Shown one piece after another: positions 10,201 through 17,851 of a stretch of 38,441 nt of DNA. Under the pieces are notes generated by a model that worked only from the letters and a program-made list of their open reading frames with translations, was not told where the DNA came from and ran no database searches. Position 1 is the first letter of the stretch. Each line of letters begins with the position of its first letter. The stretch spans positions 1 through 38,441 of the forward strand of contig JAUSKU010000059.1 of assembly GCA_030646755.1 (NCBI GenBank), given 5' to 3'. A program made the position numbers and the translations under genes. Origin of the DNA: Deltaproteobacteria bacterium (GTDB lineage Bacteria; Desulfobacterota; JAENJC01).

Positions 10201-10307
10201 TCGATGTTTTCTGATGCGAGCCTTCCATCGCTGAAGCCTGCCTCGGAAAGGGCTGGAATCCTGTCTGAGGGGCCCATCTCCAAGGTCGACGATATCTTAT
10301 CTTTCAT
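7188..10307 (-). CDS. glnE: Glutamine synthetase adenylyltransferase/deadenylase GlnE
   Basis: Controls glutamine synthetase by adding and removing AMP in response to PII. Two nucleotidyltransferase halves are visible. The N-terminal half has GMGKLGG near residue 225 and FSSDIDL shortly after; the C-terminal half has GMGKLGGREMN and YSSDLDL near 750. Each is followed by a DxRLRP-type motif (VDLRLRPEG, VDTRLRPSG) and a helical PII-signalling region. About 1039 residues is slightly longer than typical. The start is uncertain: ATG at 10307 is used, and an in-frame TTG at 10325 is possible; neither has a clear ribosome site. The last eight residues (SPPLAGGD) are encoded by repeat copy 2. Confidence 0.94.
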   Translation of the reverse strand: MKDKISSTLEMGPSDRIPALSEAGFSDGRLASENIEEIKVFPLISDNLPYVIELALDSPNPDSALNFLERFLAASAEACIDTETFKEHLSLFIKIFSSSEFLSSILIRKPRRGLNLITSEYLKKEKPLGIMKSELKGIMAEVPDYSGLLSTLRIYKQEEMLRIGARDLLGYGTLEEITAELSSLASAALDTAYIFCLALLKKDYGTPWYRDGNGSLKECTFTVLGMGKLGGNELNFSSDIDLIYLYESDEGETKGGGRTYTLYEFYCKLAELLTKAISSNTEDGFVFRVDLRLRPEGQNGPIVNSIRSAEVYYESWGETWERSAMLKARPVAGGIPLGERFLKEMEPFIYRKYLDFTTIEDIKEMKLKIDRDLALKPGMWDVKLGSGGIREIEFLVQASQLVHAGKEKAIREKNTLSSLLKLNEKGLLPDYDCKTLTEAYRFLRTAEHRIQVENERQTHKLPAKPEGLRRLAKRCGFRDIDGFKEVLAFHSKNVERLYDGIFHEPSKSLEDIPPEVAHFFSNETDKEEVVGRLASMGFEDPEVTYYRLQTLKEATPNARLTQRNRAALRRLAPHLFLEASRSPDPDMAIANLDRFLSTVGAKGSFYALLLENPKMIRFLAALFGTSDFLSQFLISHPELLDTLLRSDTVTPVKSKEELGIELSSALSSAEGYEEVLDTIRRFRNIELIRIGINDIAEEIGLMEVCSQLTSLADLSIDVALRVSEEEIRARYGTPFLTDGTEAFISVIGMGKLGGREMNYSSDLDLIFIYSGAGETKGPKVITNQEYFAKVAQRVISFLTLQTREGYLYKVDTRLRPSGSAGALVSSLDAYRRYHHESARLWERQALIKARNVAGNSELGKEVMEEIASFVYNRGIDEEGRKEMIHLRERMEKELAKEGPERYNVKTGRGGIVDIEFAAQSLQLRHGRELTELRKSSTINALDALVTSDLITSEDHSALKGAYMFLMKAENRLRILHNVSTDQMDLHPGKVAKLAKRLGYHGDAPHDLFLKDYRRHTENVREIYNRILSIPSSPPLAGGD

Positions 10308-10404
10308 ATCTGGACAAGATACCAAAAGGAGGGGGATTCAACAAGGGTTTTATTAAGCAAGGCATTGGGAAGAATCTGCTTGCTTTTTGCCGCATACATG
10401 AGCT

Positions 10405-10410
10405 ATTATA
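10405..10410 (-). promoter_or_regulatory. Candidate -10 box for glnE
   Basis: Read on the minus strand, TATAAT lies about 100 bases upstream of the glnE start in an AT-rich stretch. No convincing -35 hexamer is found at the right distance, so this is weak support for a promoter of the glnE-pilT-alaS run. Confidence 0.3.
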
Positions 10411-10456
10411 ACGACTTATATATGTGTAACGATGTTAATTAGTTCCCATCCTGAAA

Positions 10457-10570
10457 CTCCCCTCCCCTGGCGGGAGGGGATTAAGGGGAGGGGGAACCAA
10501 ATTGTAACAGACTGAATTTACAAGCTAATTCACCCCCACCCTAACCCTCCCCCGTCAAGGGGGAGGGGAA
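10457..10570. repeat. GC-rich palindromic intergenic repeat, copy 3
   Basis: An A-type and a B-type unit, both inverted relative to copies 2 and 4, are separated by about 30 AT-rich bases. Together with the candidate glnE promoter it occupies the 292-base gap between the divergent glnE and OmpA-family genes. No gene is seen in that gap. Confidence 0.85.
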
Positions 10571-10599
10571 AAAACGGTGTTTTCGGATGAAGACTAATT

Positions 10600-12210
10600 A
10601 TGGAGCATAGATTGAAGGTATCAAGATTTCTTATTATTTCTTTATTCATCCTCATTATACCCGTTTCCGCAATAGCCATGCCTACCCAGTATGGCGATTC
10701 GGGCCTTATTTCCGTACCTACAACCGAGGTAACAGAAAGAGGTATTTTTCAGTCGGCTGTATGGTTTAACTCTTCAGAGAATAATGGAAAGAAGTTTACA
10801 CTTTTGCCTGTCTCTCTATCCATGGGGATCGGGGATGAATTGGAGATATCAGGTTCTTATCCAAACATCTTACTTAATGACCAGAATGATGGGAGCATGA
10901 GGGCTTTTGAGAATATCGGGATTAAGTATAGATTAATTGGAGAGGCCGACTCCAACTTCAAGACTGCGATAGATGCCTTCGTCCGCCAGACGGTCTCGAA
11001 TGATGAAACCCTGAACAGTTTGAGAGACCTGGGTTCAAGGTTGATGTTCAGTTATAGAATGGCGAACGCGGAGGTCCATCTTAATATCGGATATTTAAAG
11101 GTAGACTCCCCTTCCTCCAAGGATTATAAGAACGAGACATTATTTGGGGGCGCGATTGAATTCCCGGTTTCAGATAGATTCAGGCCTTTTGTTGAATTGG
11201 ACGGTAATAGTAACAGGGATGGAGGGTCCTCAAGGGTAGAGCTGACTCCCGGGATGCAATACTACCTGTTGCCATACCTGACAGCGATAGGAGGTGTTGG
11301 TTTTGGCCTAACCGATATCGGCCCTGATTATCGGGTGATAGTAGGGTTGACCTTCAGCAGTGGCGCCGGCAGATATGTCAAGGCCATCCCGGTAATACCA
11401 GGGAGCAGGGAGAGATATGCAGCTACCTCTGTCTCTGCGGAAGAGCTTATGCCGGAAATCTCTATAGCTTCAAAGGAAGGTATTGCTAAAGTCACGAGTG
11501 CATCGCCTCAGCCACTCCCTGGCATAGAAGGGTTGGAAGCCTCTCAGGTACCGCCTTCACCTGTTTCCACGCCAACAACGGCTTTGGTTATGCCTGCCGG
11601 TAAAGAGGTTGTTACCCCAGGTTCACTTATTAGCCCAGTCGAGGCAGCCCCTGTTCCCATGGAGCCGCCAATGCCGCAACTTATGGCAATGCCGGGTGAG
11701 AAGGCTGCGGCTCCTGAAAAGGCTCCACTTAAACCCGAAATACCTGCCGAGGTCCCTGTTGAAATATTTGCGCCTCCGGTTCCTGTTGGAAAGACTAAGG
11801 TTGAGGAAGCGCCAAAGCCGGAGTTAAAGGCCGAGGTTCCTGCAGTCAGGAAGGAAGTAACGGCAAAAGGAGTTATCTATCGAGTAGCACTCTTCCTCTA
11901 TAATAAATGGGAGCTGACACCATATGTTAAAGGTGTATTAGATAAGGTAGCAGTAGAAATTAAAGAGATAAAAGAACCAATAAGAATAACGTTGGTGGGG
12001 CATACCGATAACATAGGGAAAGCGAGCTCCAATAAGAAGCTCTCTTACAAGAGGGCCGAGGCCATCAAGGTGTATCTGGTTAAGAAGCATGGCATAGATC
12101 AGGGTATATTCGATCTTGTATGGCATGGTGAGGATAGGCCGGTGGCATCCAATGAGACTGCGAAGGGGAGGAAGGAGAACAGGCGGGTTGAGATAGTCAT
12201 AGATCCTTGA
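10600..12210 (+). CDS. OmpA-family outer-membrane protein with long Pro-rich linker
   Basis: A 536-residue secreted protein. A signal peptide ends near residue 26 (VSAIA). Residues 27-265 look like a beta-barrel or beta-rich envelope domain, with alternating aromatic strands and repeated short loops; it begins QYGDSGLISVPTTEV. Residues 275-410 are a Pro/Ala/Glu-rich linker that could span the periplasm. The last 110 residues are an OmpA/MotB peptidoglycan-binding domain (TLVGHTDNIGKASSNKKLSYKRA near 463, ending RRVEIVID). It probably ties the outer membrane to the wall. It converges on the TonB/ExbBD-type operon with a 19-base gap and might work with that machine, but this is inference. Confidence 0.85.
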   Translation: MEHRLKVSRFLIISLFILIIPVSAIAMPTQYGDSGLISVPTTEVTERGIFQSAVWFNSSENNGKKFTLLPVSLSMGIGDELEISGSYPNILLNDQNDGSMRAFENIGIKYRLIGEADSNFKTAIDAFVRQTVSNDETLNSLRDLGSRLMFSYRMANAEVHLNIGYLKVDSPSSKDYKNETLFGGAIEFPVSDRFRPFVELDGNSNRDGGSSRVELTPGMQYYLLPYLTAIGGVGFGLTDIGPDYRVIVGLTFSSGAGRYVKAIPVIPGSRERYAATSVSAEELMPEISIASKEGIAKVTSASPQPLPGIEGLEASQVPPSPVSTPTTALVMPAGKEVVTPGSLISPVEAAPVPMEPPMPQLMAMPGEKAAAPEKAPLKPEIPAEVPVEIFAPPVPVGKTKVEEAPKPELKAEVPAVRKEVTAKGVIYRVALFLYNKWELTPYVKGVLDKVAVEIKEIKEPIRITLVGHTDNIGKASSNKKLSYKRAEAIKVYLVKKHGIDQGIFDLVWHGEDRPVASNETAKGRKENRRVEIVIDP

Positions 12211-12229
12211 GAAACCTAAGGAATAAAAA

Positions 12230-13177
12230 TCATCCTATGGGCGCGAAGTCGAATGGAATAACCGTAGTAAAGGTCTCATTACCTTTAAACTGTGGGAATC
12301 TCCACATATAAATCCTGTTGACTATGGCCTCTTCCAACTCCTGGGAGTTTAATGAAGATGATACTATAGCCACTTCCTTGGCTCTCCCGGTAGAGGAGAT
12401 GACTATCTTTATCTTTATCCTTCCCTTCAGAGAGGGGTCTTTTCTTAAGGCGTTATTGTAAAGGTATGTGAGCCCTCCCTTATAGGAGTCAATAGCTGCA
12501 TAAACTTCTGCATCATACCTTTTCCAGGCATTTGAATCCGTAACAACCCTTTTCTTGTCCGCCTCTCCCAGTGAGACCTCTCTCTTTTCTTTTATGATCT
12601 CACCTGTATCTCTCGGCGTACCTTCCGACGGTGCCTTGACAGTAATAGCTTCCTCCTCGATACCTTCAAACCCCTTTGTTTTAAGACTTGCCAGGACGTC
12701 CTTCACCCTGTCTTCAGGCCCGACCTTATTAATATCTTTTACAACTTTATCAATATCACGAAACACAGCCGTGCCAGGGATCCTCTCTGGTCTTCCCTTC
12801 GCCATTATGACCCCAAGAAGTCCCTTGGACCGCACCCCGACGTCCTTCTTAACATCCGCCTTCACAGCTTTTTCAAGTAATGTACCAGGCTCCACCTCTT
12901 TCTTGGCAACTCTCTGCTCTTCCTTGACTTCTTCCTTCTTCTGAGGGAGAGGCAGAGGGGCCTTCTTTAAGACAGCTTGAGGAGGCTGAAGGATGAGCCT
13001 TGCAAACCTCTGCGGAATCCCCTTGATAGCCTCCCCCAACTCCTTCTTTTTTATCTCTATTGTGTTCAGATAGACAACCATTGAAAAATGGATAACTGTG
13101 GAGATTATAAGGATGAAAAAAAATGGATAATCATCCCTGACTATCCAGCGCCTCTTAAGAGAATCCTTTTCATTCAC
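12230..13177 (-). CDS. TonB/AgmX-like energy transducer
   Basis: A 315-residue protein with a short cytoplasmic N-terminus, one membrane anchor (FFFILIISTVIHFSMVVYL at about 19-37), a Pro/Lys/Glu-rich stretch (residues 65-105) and a C-terminal domain from about 215. That domain (YDAEVYAAIDSYKGGLTYLYN, then GRIKIKIVISSTGRAKEVAI and FPQF) resembles the AgmX/PglI C-terminal domain, a TonB-like fold known from myxobacterial gliding proteins. It should pass energy from the ExbB/ExbD-type motor to an outer-membrane partner. It is the last gene of the operon and overlaps the upstream ExbD-like gene by eight bases. Confidence 0.82.
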   Translation of the reverse strand: MNEKDSLKRRWIVRDDYPFFFILIISTVIHFSMVVYLNTIEIKKKELGEAIKGIPQRFARLILQPPQAVLKKAPLPLPQKKEEVKEEQRVAKKEVEPGTLLEKAVKADVKKDVGVRSKGLLGVIMAKGRPERIPGTAVFRDIDKVVKDINKVGPEDRVKDVLASLKTKGFEGIEEEAITVKAPSEGTPRDTGEIIKEKREVSLGEADKKRVVTDSNAWKRYDAEVYAAIDSYKGGLTYLYNNALRKDPSLKGRIKIKIVISSTGRAKEVAIVSSSLNSQELEEAIVNRIYMWRFPQFKGNETFTTVIPFDFAPIG

Positions 13178-13664
13178 TGTACATCACCGCCAGAGATATA
13201 TTGCCGTAACCTGCCTGTCCACAGGAATACATGATCTTTTTCAAAAGGTCAAAGGAGATCCTTCTGTCCCCTTGAATCACGACTTCCCCTGCAAATTTGA
13301 GGGAAGGGTTTTCTCTTCCGATAAATTCTATTCTCTTTGTGTTTTTCATCAGTGCATCATACACAGGCTTTATAAGAAGGTCCTGGCTACTTCCGGCATT
13401 CTTGACCTCTGCCACCTTTAACCCGTCCACGATGATGTCATCGGTTGATAATTGTATGATCAACTTCATCTTTGGGGCTTCTCTTGATGTAGAGACTGGT
13501 AGTTTAAGCTTTGGATCTACGGCAAGGATGTCACCCTCTGCAGAGAAGCTCTTTAAAAGGAATATAAGGATTATAGTCATCATGTCCATTAATGACGTAA
13601 GGGTCAGCGTTGCCAGGACAATACCGGGTTTCCTTCTCTTCTTTTTTGATGGTGCAAATGGCAT
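13170..13664 (-). CDS. ExbD/TolR-family protein (second copy)
   Basis: A 164-residue inner-membrane protein with a basic N-terminus (SKKKRRK), one membrane segment containing the proton-path Asp (LTSLMDMMTIILIFLL, Asp near residue 27) and a periplasmic domain. It pairs with the TolQ-like protein to make a proton-driven motor. Two ExbD-like proteins in tandem, as here, are usual in Agl/Glt-type systems, where they probably form heteromers. It starts four bases after the stop of the other ExbD-like gene. Confidence 0.88.
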   Translation of the reverse strand: MPFAPSKKKRRKPGIVLATLTLTSLMDMMTIILIFLLKSFSAEGDILAVDPKLKLPVSTSREAPKMKLIIQLSTDDIIVDGLKVAEVKNAGSSQDLLIKPVYDALMKNTKRIEFIGRENPSLKFAGEVVIQGDRRISFDLLKKIMYSCGQAGYGNISLAVMYSE

Positions 13665-13668
13665 CTAT

Positions 13669-14148
13669 TTACCCGCTTTCCCCGAGGGAGGCCATAGGAA
13701 AAAGTTTCCGTCTGGTCCCTTCTGTGGTTTCTCTCGTGGCATCCATCACCTTGATGACCGTATCGTATGACGTGTTCGGGGTGAACAATAGGATCGCCTC
13801 TTCCTTGTCCGGGTACCTGTCCTTGAGGTTTATAAGCTCCATGGTAAGGAGCTTGAAATCAAAAATACCTCCCCTTTTAGGGATAAGGAGTTCCTCACCG
13901 AGACCGCCGAGCTCAAACCCCGTTTCAGTTACATTAATGACAAGAACAGAAGGGGCAGCGGCTGAAGTGCCGGCCTCGGCCTCTCCCTCCTGGGGGAGAT
14001 AGGTGTCAATGACCGCTGTCTTTGCAAAGACAGCGGTGACGAGAAGGAAAACGACAAGGATCGTAATCATGTCCATCAGAGAGGTCAGGCTTATTTCCTC
14101 TTCTGAATGGCGGGCATGTCGTCTTCTCTTACTTGGTTTGAATGACAT
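13669..14148 (-). CDS. ExbD/TolR-family protein (first copy)
   Basis: A 159-residue protein with the same plan as its neighbour: basic N-terminus (SKRRRHARH), a membrane helix with the conserved Asp (LTSLMDMITILVVFLLV, Asp near residue 27) and a periplasmic domain. Its start overlaps the TolQ-like gene by 20 bases. A 26-base perfect palindrome at 14012-14037 lies inside the coding region just after the membrane helix. Confidence 0.88.
   Translation of the reverse strand: MSFKPSKRRRHARHSEEEISLTSLMDMITILVVFLLVTAVFAKTAVIDTYLPQEGEAEAGTSAAAPSVLVINVTETGFELGGLGEELLIPKRGGIFDFKLLTMELINLKDRYPDKEEAILLFTPNTSYDTVIKVMDATRETTEGTRRKLFPMASLGESG
14012..14037. repeat. 26-bp perfect palindrome inside an exbD-like gene
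   Basis: ACCGCTGTCTTTG is followed directly by its exact reverse complement, with no spacer. It encodes the near-symmetrical peptide TAVFAKTAV. It could form a hairpin in DNA or mRNA; no function is evident. Confidence 0.9.
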
Positions 14149-14770
14149 CTTTCATCCTGTTAAGGAGATTCATAAGCTTTACAGAAAATTCATCTATCTC
14201 ATCTATAGCCCTCATGGCCCTTGCCTGGAAGATGGTATACATGGACAGCATGGGTATTGCCACTACGAGGCCGAAGAAGGTGGTGTAGAGGGCTATGGAT
14301 ATGCCGGTGGCCAGGAGAGCTGCCTTCTGCGAGGGGTCGGCAACGCCGACAGCGGAAAATGCCTGTATAAGCCCCTGTATGGTCCCAAGTAGACCCAGAA
14401 GGGTCGCGATGTTGGCCAGGGTTGCGAGGTAATGGATCCTCTTATCTATGGCGGGTATGATCTCTACGGCTACCTCGTCTATGGCGTTCTGGATATCTCT
14501 TTCTGACCCGCGGGATGCGGATATCCCGGCATTCAGGACCCGTAAGAGCGGGACATTAGAATCTTTACAAAGGGCCATCGCCTTATCTGTGTGCCCTTCC
14601 CGGATGTACTTGCTGACCTTTTCCCACAAGGCCCTGCCGTCCACATTGAATTTAAACAGCAGGACGAAGCCCCTCTCCAGTATGACGGCCGTCCCGATGA
14701 CGGACACTATCAGGATGAAATACATGAATATCCCGCCATCTCGCATAAATGCCGCAAATGTTTCTATCAT
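14129..14770 (-). CDS. TolQ/ExbB/MotA-family proton channel protein
   Basis: A 213-residue polytopic inner-membrane protein. Hydrophobic segments lie near residues 13-33 (GIFMYFILIVSVIGTAVILE), 115-140 and 155-178. The motif LATLANIATLLGLLGTIQGLIQAF near 115 and the following GISIALYTTFFGLVVAIP are hallmarks of the family. It forms the stator channel with the two ExbD-like proteins. The gene meets the upstream small secreted-protein gene at a one-base overlap. Confidence 0.92.
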   Translation of the reverse strand: MIETFAAFMRDGGIFMYFILIVSVIGTAVILERGFVLLFKFNVDGRALWEKVSKYIREGHTDKAMALCKDSNVPLLRVLNAGISASRGSERDIQNAIDEVAVEIIPAIDKRIHYLATLANIATLLGLLGTIQGLIQAFSAVGVADPSQKAALLATGISIALYTTFFGLVVAIPMLSMYTIFQARAMRAIDEIDEFSVKLMNLLNRMKDVIQTK

Positions 14771-15072
14771 TACCTACCTCCTTGCAGGGCCATAAGGCCC
14801 TCTTCCTTTATTAAGAATTCCGGGTATACCGGTTTTAAGATATCGGAGATAAAACTCTTCTTAAGGGGTTCTTCCTCCAATTTTACTACCTTCTTTAATC
14901 TGGCCTTAGGGACGATAAATATGACCCTCGGCTTTTCCAGAGTCCCCTTTATCTCTATTATGCGCTCTGTGACCTCTTCTTCCGCAGCCTCAGGCTCTGC
15001 AGCTACCCCTTTCGTGGAATATATAAGGGAGATGGCCAGAAAGATAAGAAATGCTGTTATACACTTCCTCAT
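14770..15072 (-). CDS. Small secreted protein of unknown function
   Basis: I do not recognise a family. The 100-residue product has an N-terminal signal peptide (MRKCITAFLIFLAISLIYS, likely cleaved near residue 25 after GVAA), an acidic stretch (EPEAAEEEVTERI), then a mixed region with RVIFIVPKARLKKV. It overlaps the large TPR lipoprotein gene by four bases and the TolQ-like gene by one base. Its place in the operon suggests a periplasmic accessory part of the motor complex. Confidence 0.7.
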   Translation of the reverse strand: MRKCITAFLIFLAISLIYSTKGVAAEPEAAEEEVTERIIEIKGTLEKPRVIFIVPKARLKKVVKLEEEPLKKSFISDILKPVYPEFLIKEEGLMALQGGR

Positions 15073-17843
15073 TCCCGTATCTCCTTTAACTTGTCTTCAG
15101 GCTGCTTATCATCCTCTTTAAGCGGGGCCTCCTGTTTCATACCTTCATCCTCAGGTACCCTCTTATACAGCGCAGGCCTAAGATAGATGAGCCTATCAAG
15201 GCTCTTTTCCACCCAGTTGTTCTTTATCATCTGCTCCCTGCCAATCTCCAGACCCTGTTCATAAGCCTTTACAGCCTGTTCCTCATAAGGATAGGCCTTT
15301 TCCTCTAAAAGGAAGTTGTACTCCTTCAGTTCCTCCTCTGTCAAGTCTTTAGGTTTTTCCGCATCCAATAGGGAGTCCCTGAAATTCTCCAGGATATGCC
15401 CCATCTGGAAGTATACCTCAGGCAAAAGCTCCGGGGCCCCGGACTTGCCAACACCCGAATATTCTTCAAGGAGGTCGTTGAGTAACTTTGTCTTCTTCTT
15501 TAAAGTCTTTTCAAAGGGCTGGGTAAGTTTGGCCTCTAAATAAGCATCCTGTTTTTCTTTTGTGATGATAAGCCTGCCCTTTGCTATAAGATTATTATCT
15601 ACCTTGCCTTTTAATTCCATTAGATGTTCTATGGTCTCAATACCTTCTCTTTTCCGGCCACTCTCGATCTTCATAGACCCTAACCTGTAGAGGGCCTCTC
15701 CTTCATCTCTGACGGGGATCCCTTTGTTCTTAAGGTAATTATTTAATAGCTCCTCGGCCTTGTTGTAATCCCCGTTCTCCTGGTTAAGAATCGCTGCTGC
15801 AAATAACAGTTTTACTGCATCATCCTTGTTCAATGTAATAGAAGATGCATATTCATAGAGGCGCGCCGCTTTTAACGGATATTCTTTTTCGATCCTTTGT
15901 CCTCCCTCAATAAGGAGCGATGTCCCCATTTCCGAGCCCGGATATTCCTTTGAAAGTCGCTTTACTAACTCTTCGAGGTTATCTGTTTCCTTCCTTTGCA
16001 GATAAATATACCCCAGTTTGGACAGGGCGGCTTCGCCTACCCTGGAGCCTGGATATGTGACGAATGACTCGTTAAACTTTACGATGGCGTCATTATCCTT
16101 TCCTCCCTTGAGGCGCTCTTCAGCTATCCTGTAACGGAGTTGAGCGAGCGTCTCCCTGAAGAAGGGGTCTTTTGATCTCTCCACAAGCTTCTGGTAAACC
16201 TCTTCTGCTCCATCAAGGTTCCCTTCCAATAGATATAGTTCCGCAACCCTTTTATAGGCCGGTATGTTATCCTTGTCCTTCACAAGGGGCATAAGGCTTT
16301 CTCTCGCCTTATCAAAGGCCCCTGTCTGGCTGTACATCTCTGAGATACTGTATCTTACCTTTTCCAGCCTTGCGCTTTTTAAGAGGTCTGATCTGTAAGT
16401 TTCCAATACCATTTCTGCGGACCTTAGGATTTCTTCCCTGTTTTCTTTTGACTGGTAGAATATCACCTCATATGTAAGAAAGGCTGAATGGGCGATCTCG
16501 CCCCTCTCCGGGCATTCATTGCAAAGCCGGGCAGCATTTTCATATTCCTGGGCTGCCTCTCCATAACTCTTCATATCGAACAGGGCCTCTGCAAGAAGGA
16601 GTTCCCCTTCCATGAGATCAGGGGACCGGGGGAAGGATGCCAGGAACATCCGGTAACCCTCTATCGCCTTTTCAAGGTGCTTCAGGTCTGCTCCCTTCTT
16701 ACCCTTGTAATGGTATCTTTTGGAGACAGCCATCATACTCTTTGAAACGAGGGAATCCACCTTCTCAGAGCCTGATGGAAGATTTCTTTTATACCAGGGT
16801 GTCGTGGGATTGCACTCATGTACCATCACCCATCTTGTTTCAAGTGAGGCATCTTCATCCCCTGTTTGCTCATGGATCTCGGCCATCTTTTCATATATTA
16901 ATGGTATATCCGGATTATCCGGGACAAGTTTCACCAGGTATTTGTAGACACTCAGGGCAGCAGCATACCTTGTCTCATCTGCGAGTTGATCTCCAAGCTT
17001 TAAGATGATAAGGGGTGTATATTCCCTATTCCCTTTTGAACTCAGGTATTCAATACCCTCGTTTGTGTCTTTAATATGGCTCAGGGACATGACGAGGGAT
17101 GATACCGCTTCCTCTGTTAACCCCTCTATCCTGGGATCACCTTCCCACCTTAAATCCAATATCGAGATGAACATGTCGGCGGCCTTTTTAAACTCGTCCA
17201 GTTTATAATAGGCCCATCCCAGTTTATAGAGGGCCTTGTCATAAAATACGGATTTAGGGTTCTTCTGTATCCTGCCGTATGCATTTACGGCATCACCCAT
17301 TTGTCCGGTCTCGAAATAGAATTCACCCAGCCTGAAGCTGACCTCAGGTATATAATCGCTGTTGGGGTAGTTCCTTACAAGGTCCTCAAACACCTTGACG
17401 GCCTCATCCCTTTTCCCCTGTTCATATAAGGAGAAGCCGAGTATATAGCGGATCGCATCAGCTCCCTTCCCATAACGGTGGCGGGGTAGCAGGGTCTTGA
17501 AATGGTTGATAAGGGAGGAATAATCCTTTGCAGGTTCTCCGGGCACTGCCTTTATTTTGCCGCTATTGTATAGGGCCAGCGTCTTCTCATATTCCTCCAT
17601 CTCTTTTTTAAACTGTATATCCTTCGCCTCCAGATATCCCTCGGTAAGCCTTAGGATGGTATCAATTGATATATCTCCCTCTACTGTCAGATCCATGTAC
17701 TCTGCCCACTCTTTTAACTTTAAATCTTCTACTTCATATTCCTTCCTTCCCTCTGCAGTGCTTGATATCCCCTTCTTCTCCACCGTCTGGCAGGAGGATA
17801 TAAATGCCATAAAAATCACCATGATGATAAATCCGGTCTTCAT
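15069..17843 (-). CDS. Large TPR lipoprotein (AglT/GltE-like position)
   Basis: A 924-residue protein with a signal peptide and likely lipobox (AFISSC, Cys at residue 18), so probably membrane-anchored in the periplasm. The rest is helical with many tetratricopeptide-type repeats (for example GFSLYEQGKRDEAVKVFEDL, then RLGEFYFETGQMGDAVNAYG and YKLGWAYYKLDEFKKAADMF), and it ends in a charged Glu/Lys tail. Its operon with TolQ/TolR and AgmX-like genes matches the TPR proteins of myxobacterial gliding clusters, which act as scaffolds. Orthology to a named protein is not established. Confidence 0.8.
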   Translation of the reverse strand: MKTGFIIMVIFMAFISSCQTVEKKGISSTAEGRKEYEVEDLKLKEWAEYMDLTVEGDISIDTILRLTEGYLEAKDIQFKKEMEEYEKTLALYNSGKIKAVPGEPAKDYSSLINHFKTLLPRHRYGKGADAIRYILGFSLYEQGKRDEAVKVFEDLVRNYPNSDYIPEVSFRLGEFYFETGQMGDAVNAYGRIQKNPKSVFYDKALYKLGWAYYKLDEFKKAADMFISILDLRWEGDPRIEGLTEEAVSSLVMSLSHIKDTNEGIEYLSSKGNREYTPLIILKLGDQLADETRYAAALSVYKYLVKLVPDNPDIPLIYEKMAEIHEQTGDEDASLETRWVMVHECNPTTPWYKRNLPSGSEKVDSLVSKSMMAVSKRYHYKGKKGADLKHLEKAIEGYRMFLASFPRSPDLMEGELLLAEALFDMKSYGEAAQEYENAARLCNECPERGEIAHSAFLTYEVIFYQSKENREEILRSAEMVLETYRSDLLKSARLEKVRYSISEMYSQTGAFDKARESLMPLVKDKDNIPAYKRVAELYLLEGNLDGAEEVYQKLVERSKDPFFRETLAQLRYRIAEERLKGGKDNDAIVKFNESFVTYPGSRVGEAALSKLGYIYLQRKETDNLEELVKRLSKEYPGSEMGTSLLIEGGQRIEKEYPLKAARLYEYASSITLNKDDAVKLLFAAAILNQENGDYNKAEELLNNYLKNKGIPVRDEGEALYRLGSMKIESGRKREGIETIEHLMELKGKVDNNLIAKGRLIITKEKQDAYLEAKLTQPFEKTLKKKTKLLNDLLEEYSGVGKSGAPELLPEVYFQMGHILENFRDSLLDAEKPKDLTEEELKEYNFLLEEKAYPYEEQAVKAYEQGLEIGREQMIKNNWVEKSLDRLIYLRPALYKRVPEDEGMKQEAPLKEDDKQPEDKLKEIRE

Positions 17844-17851
17844 ATCGGTTT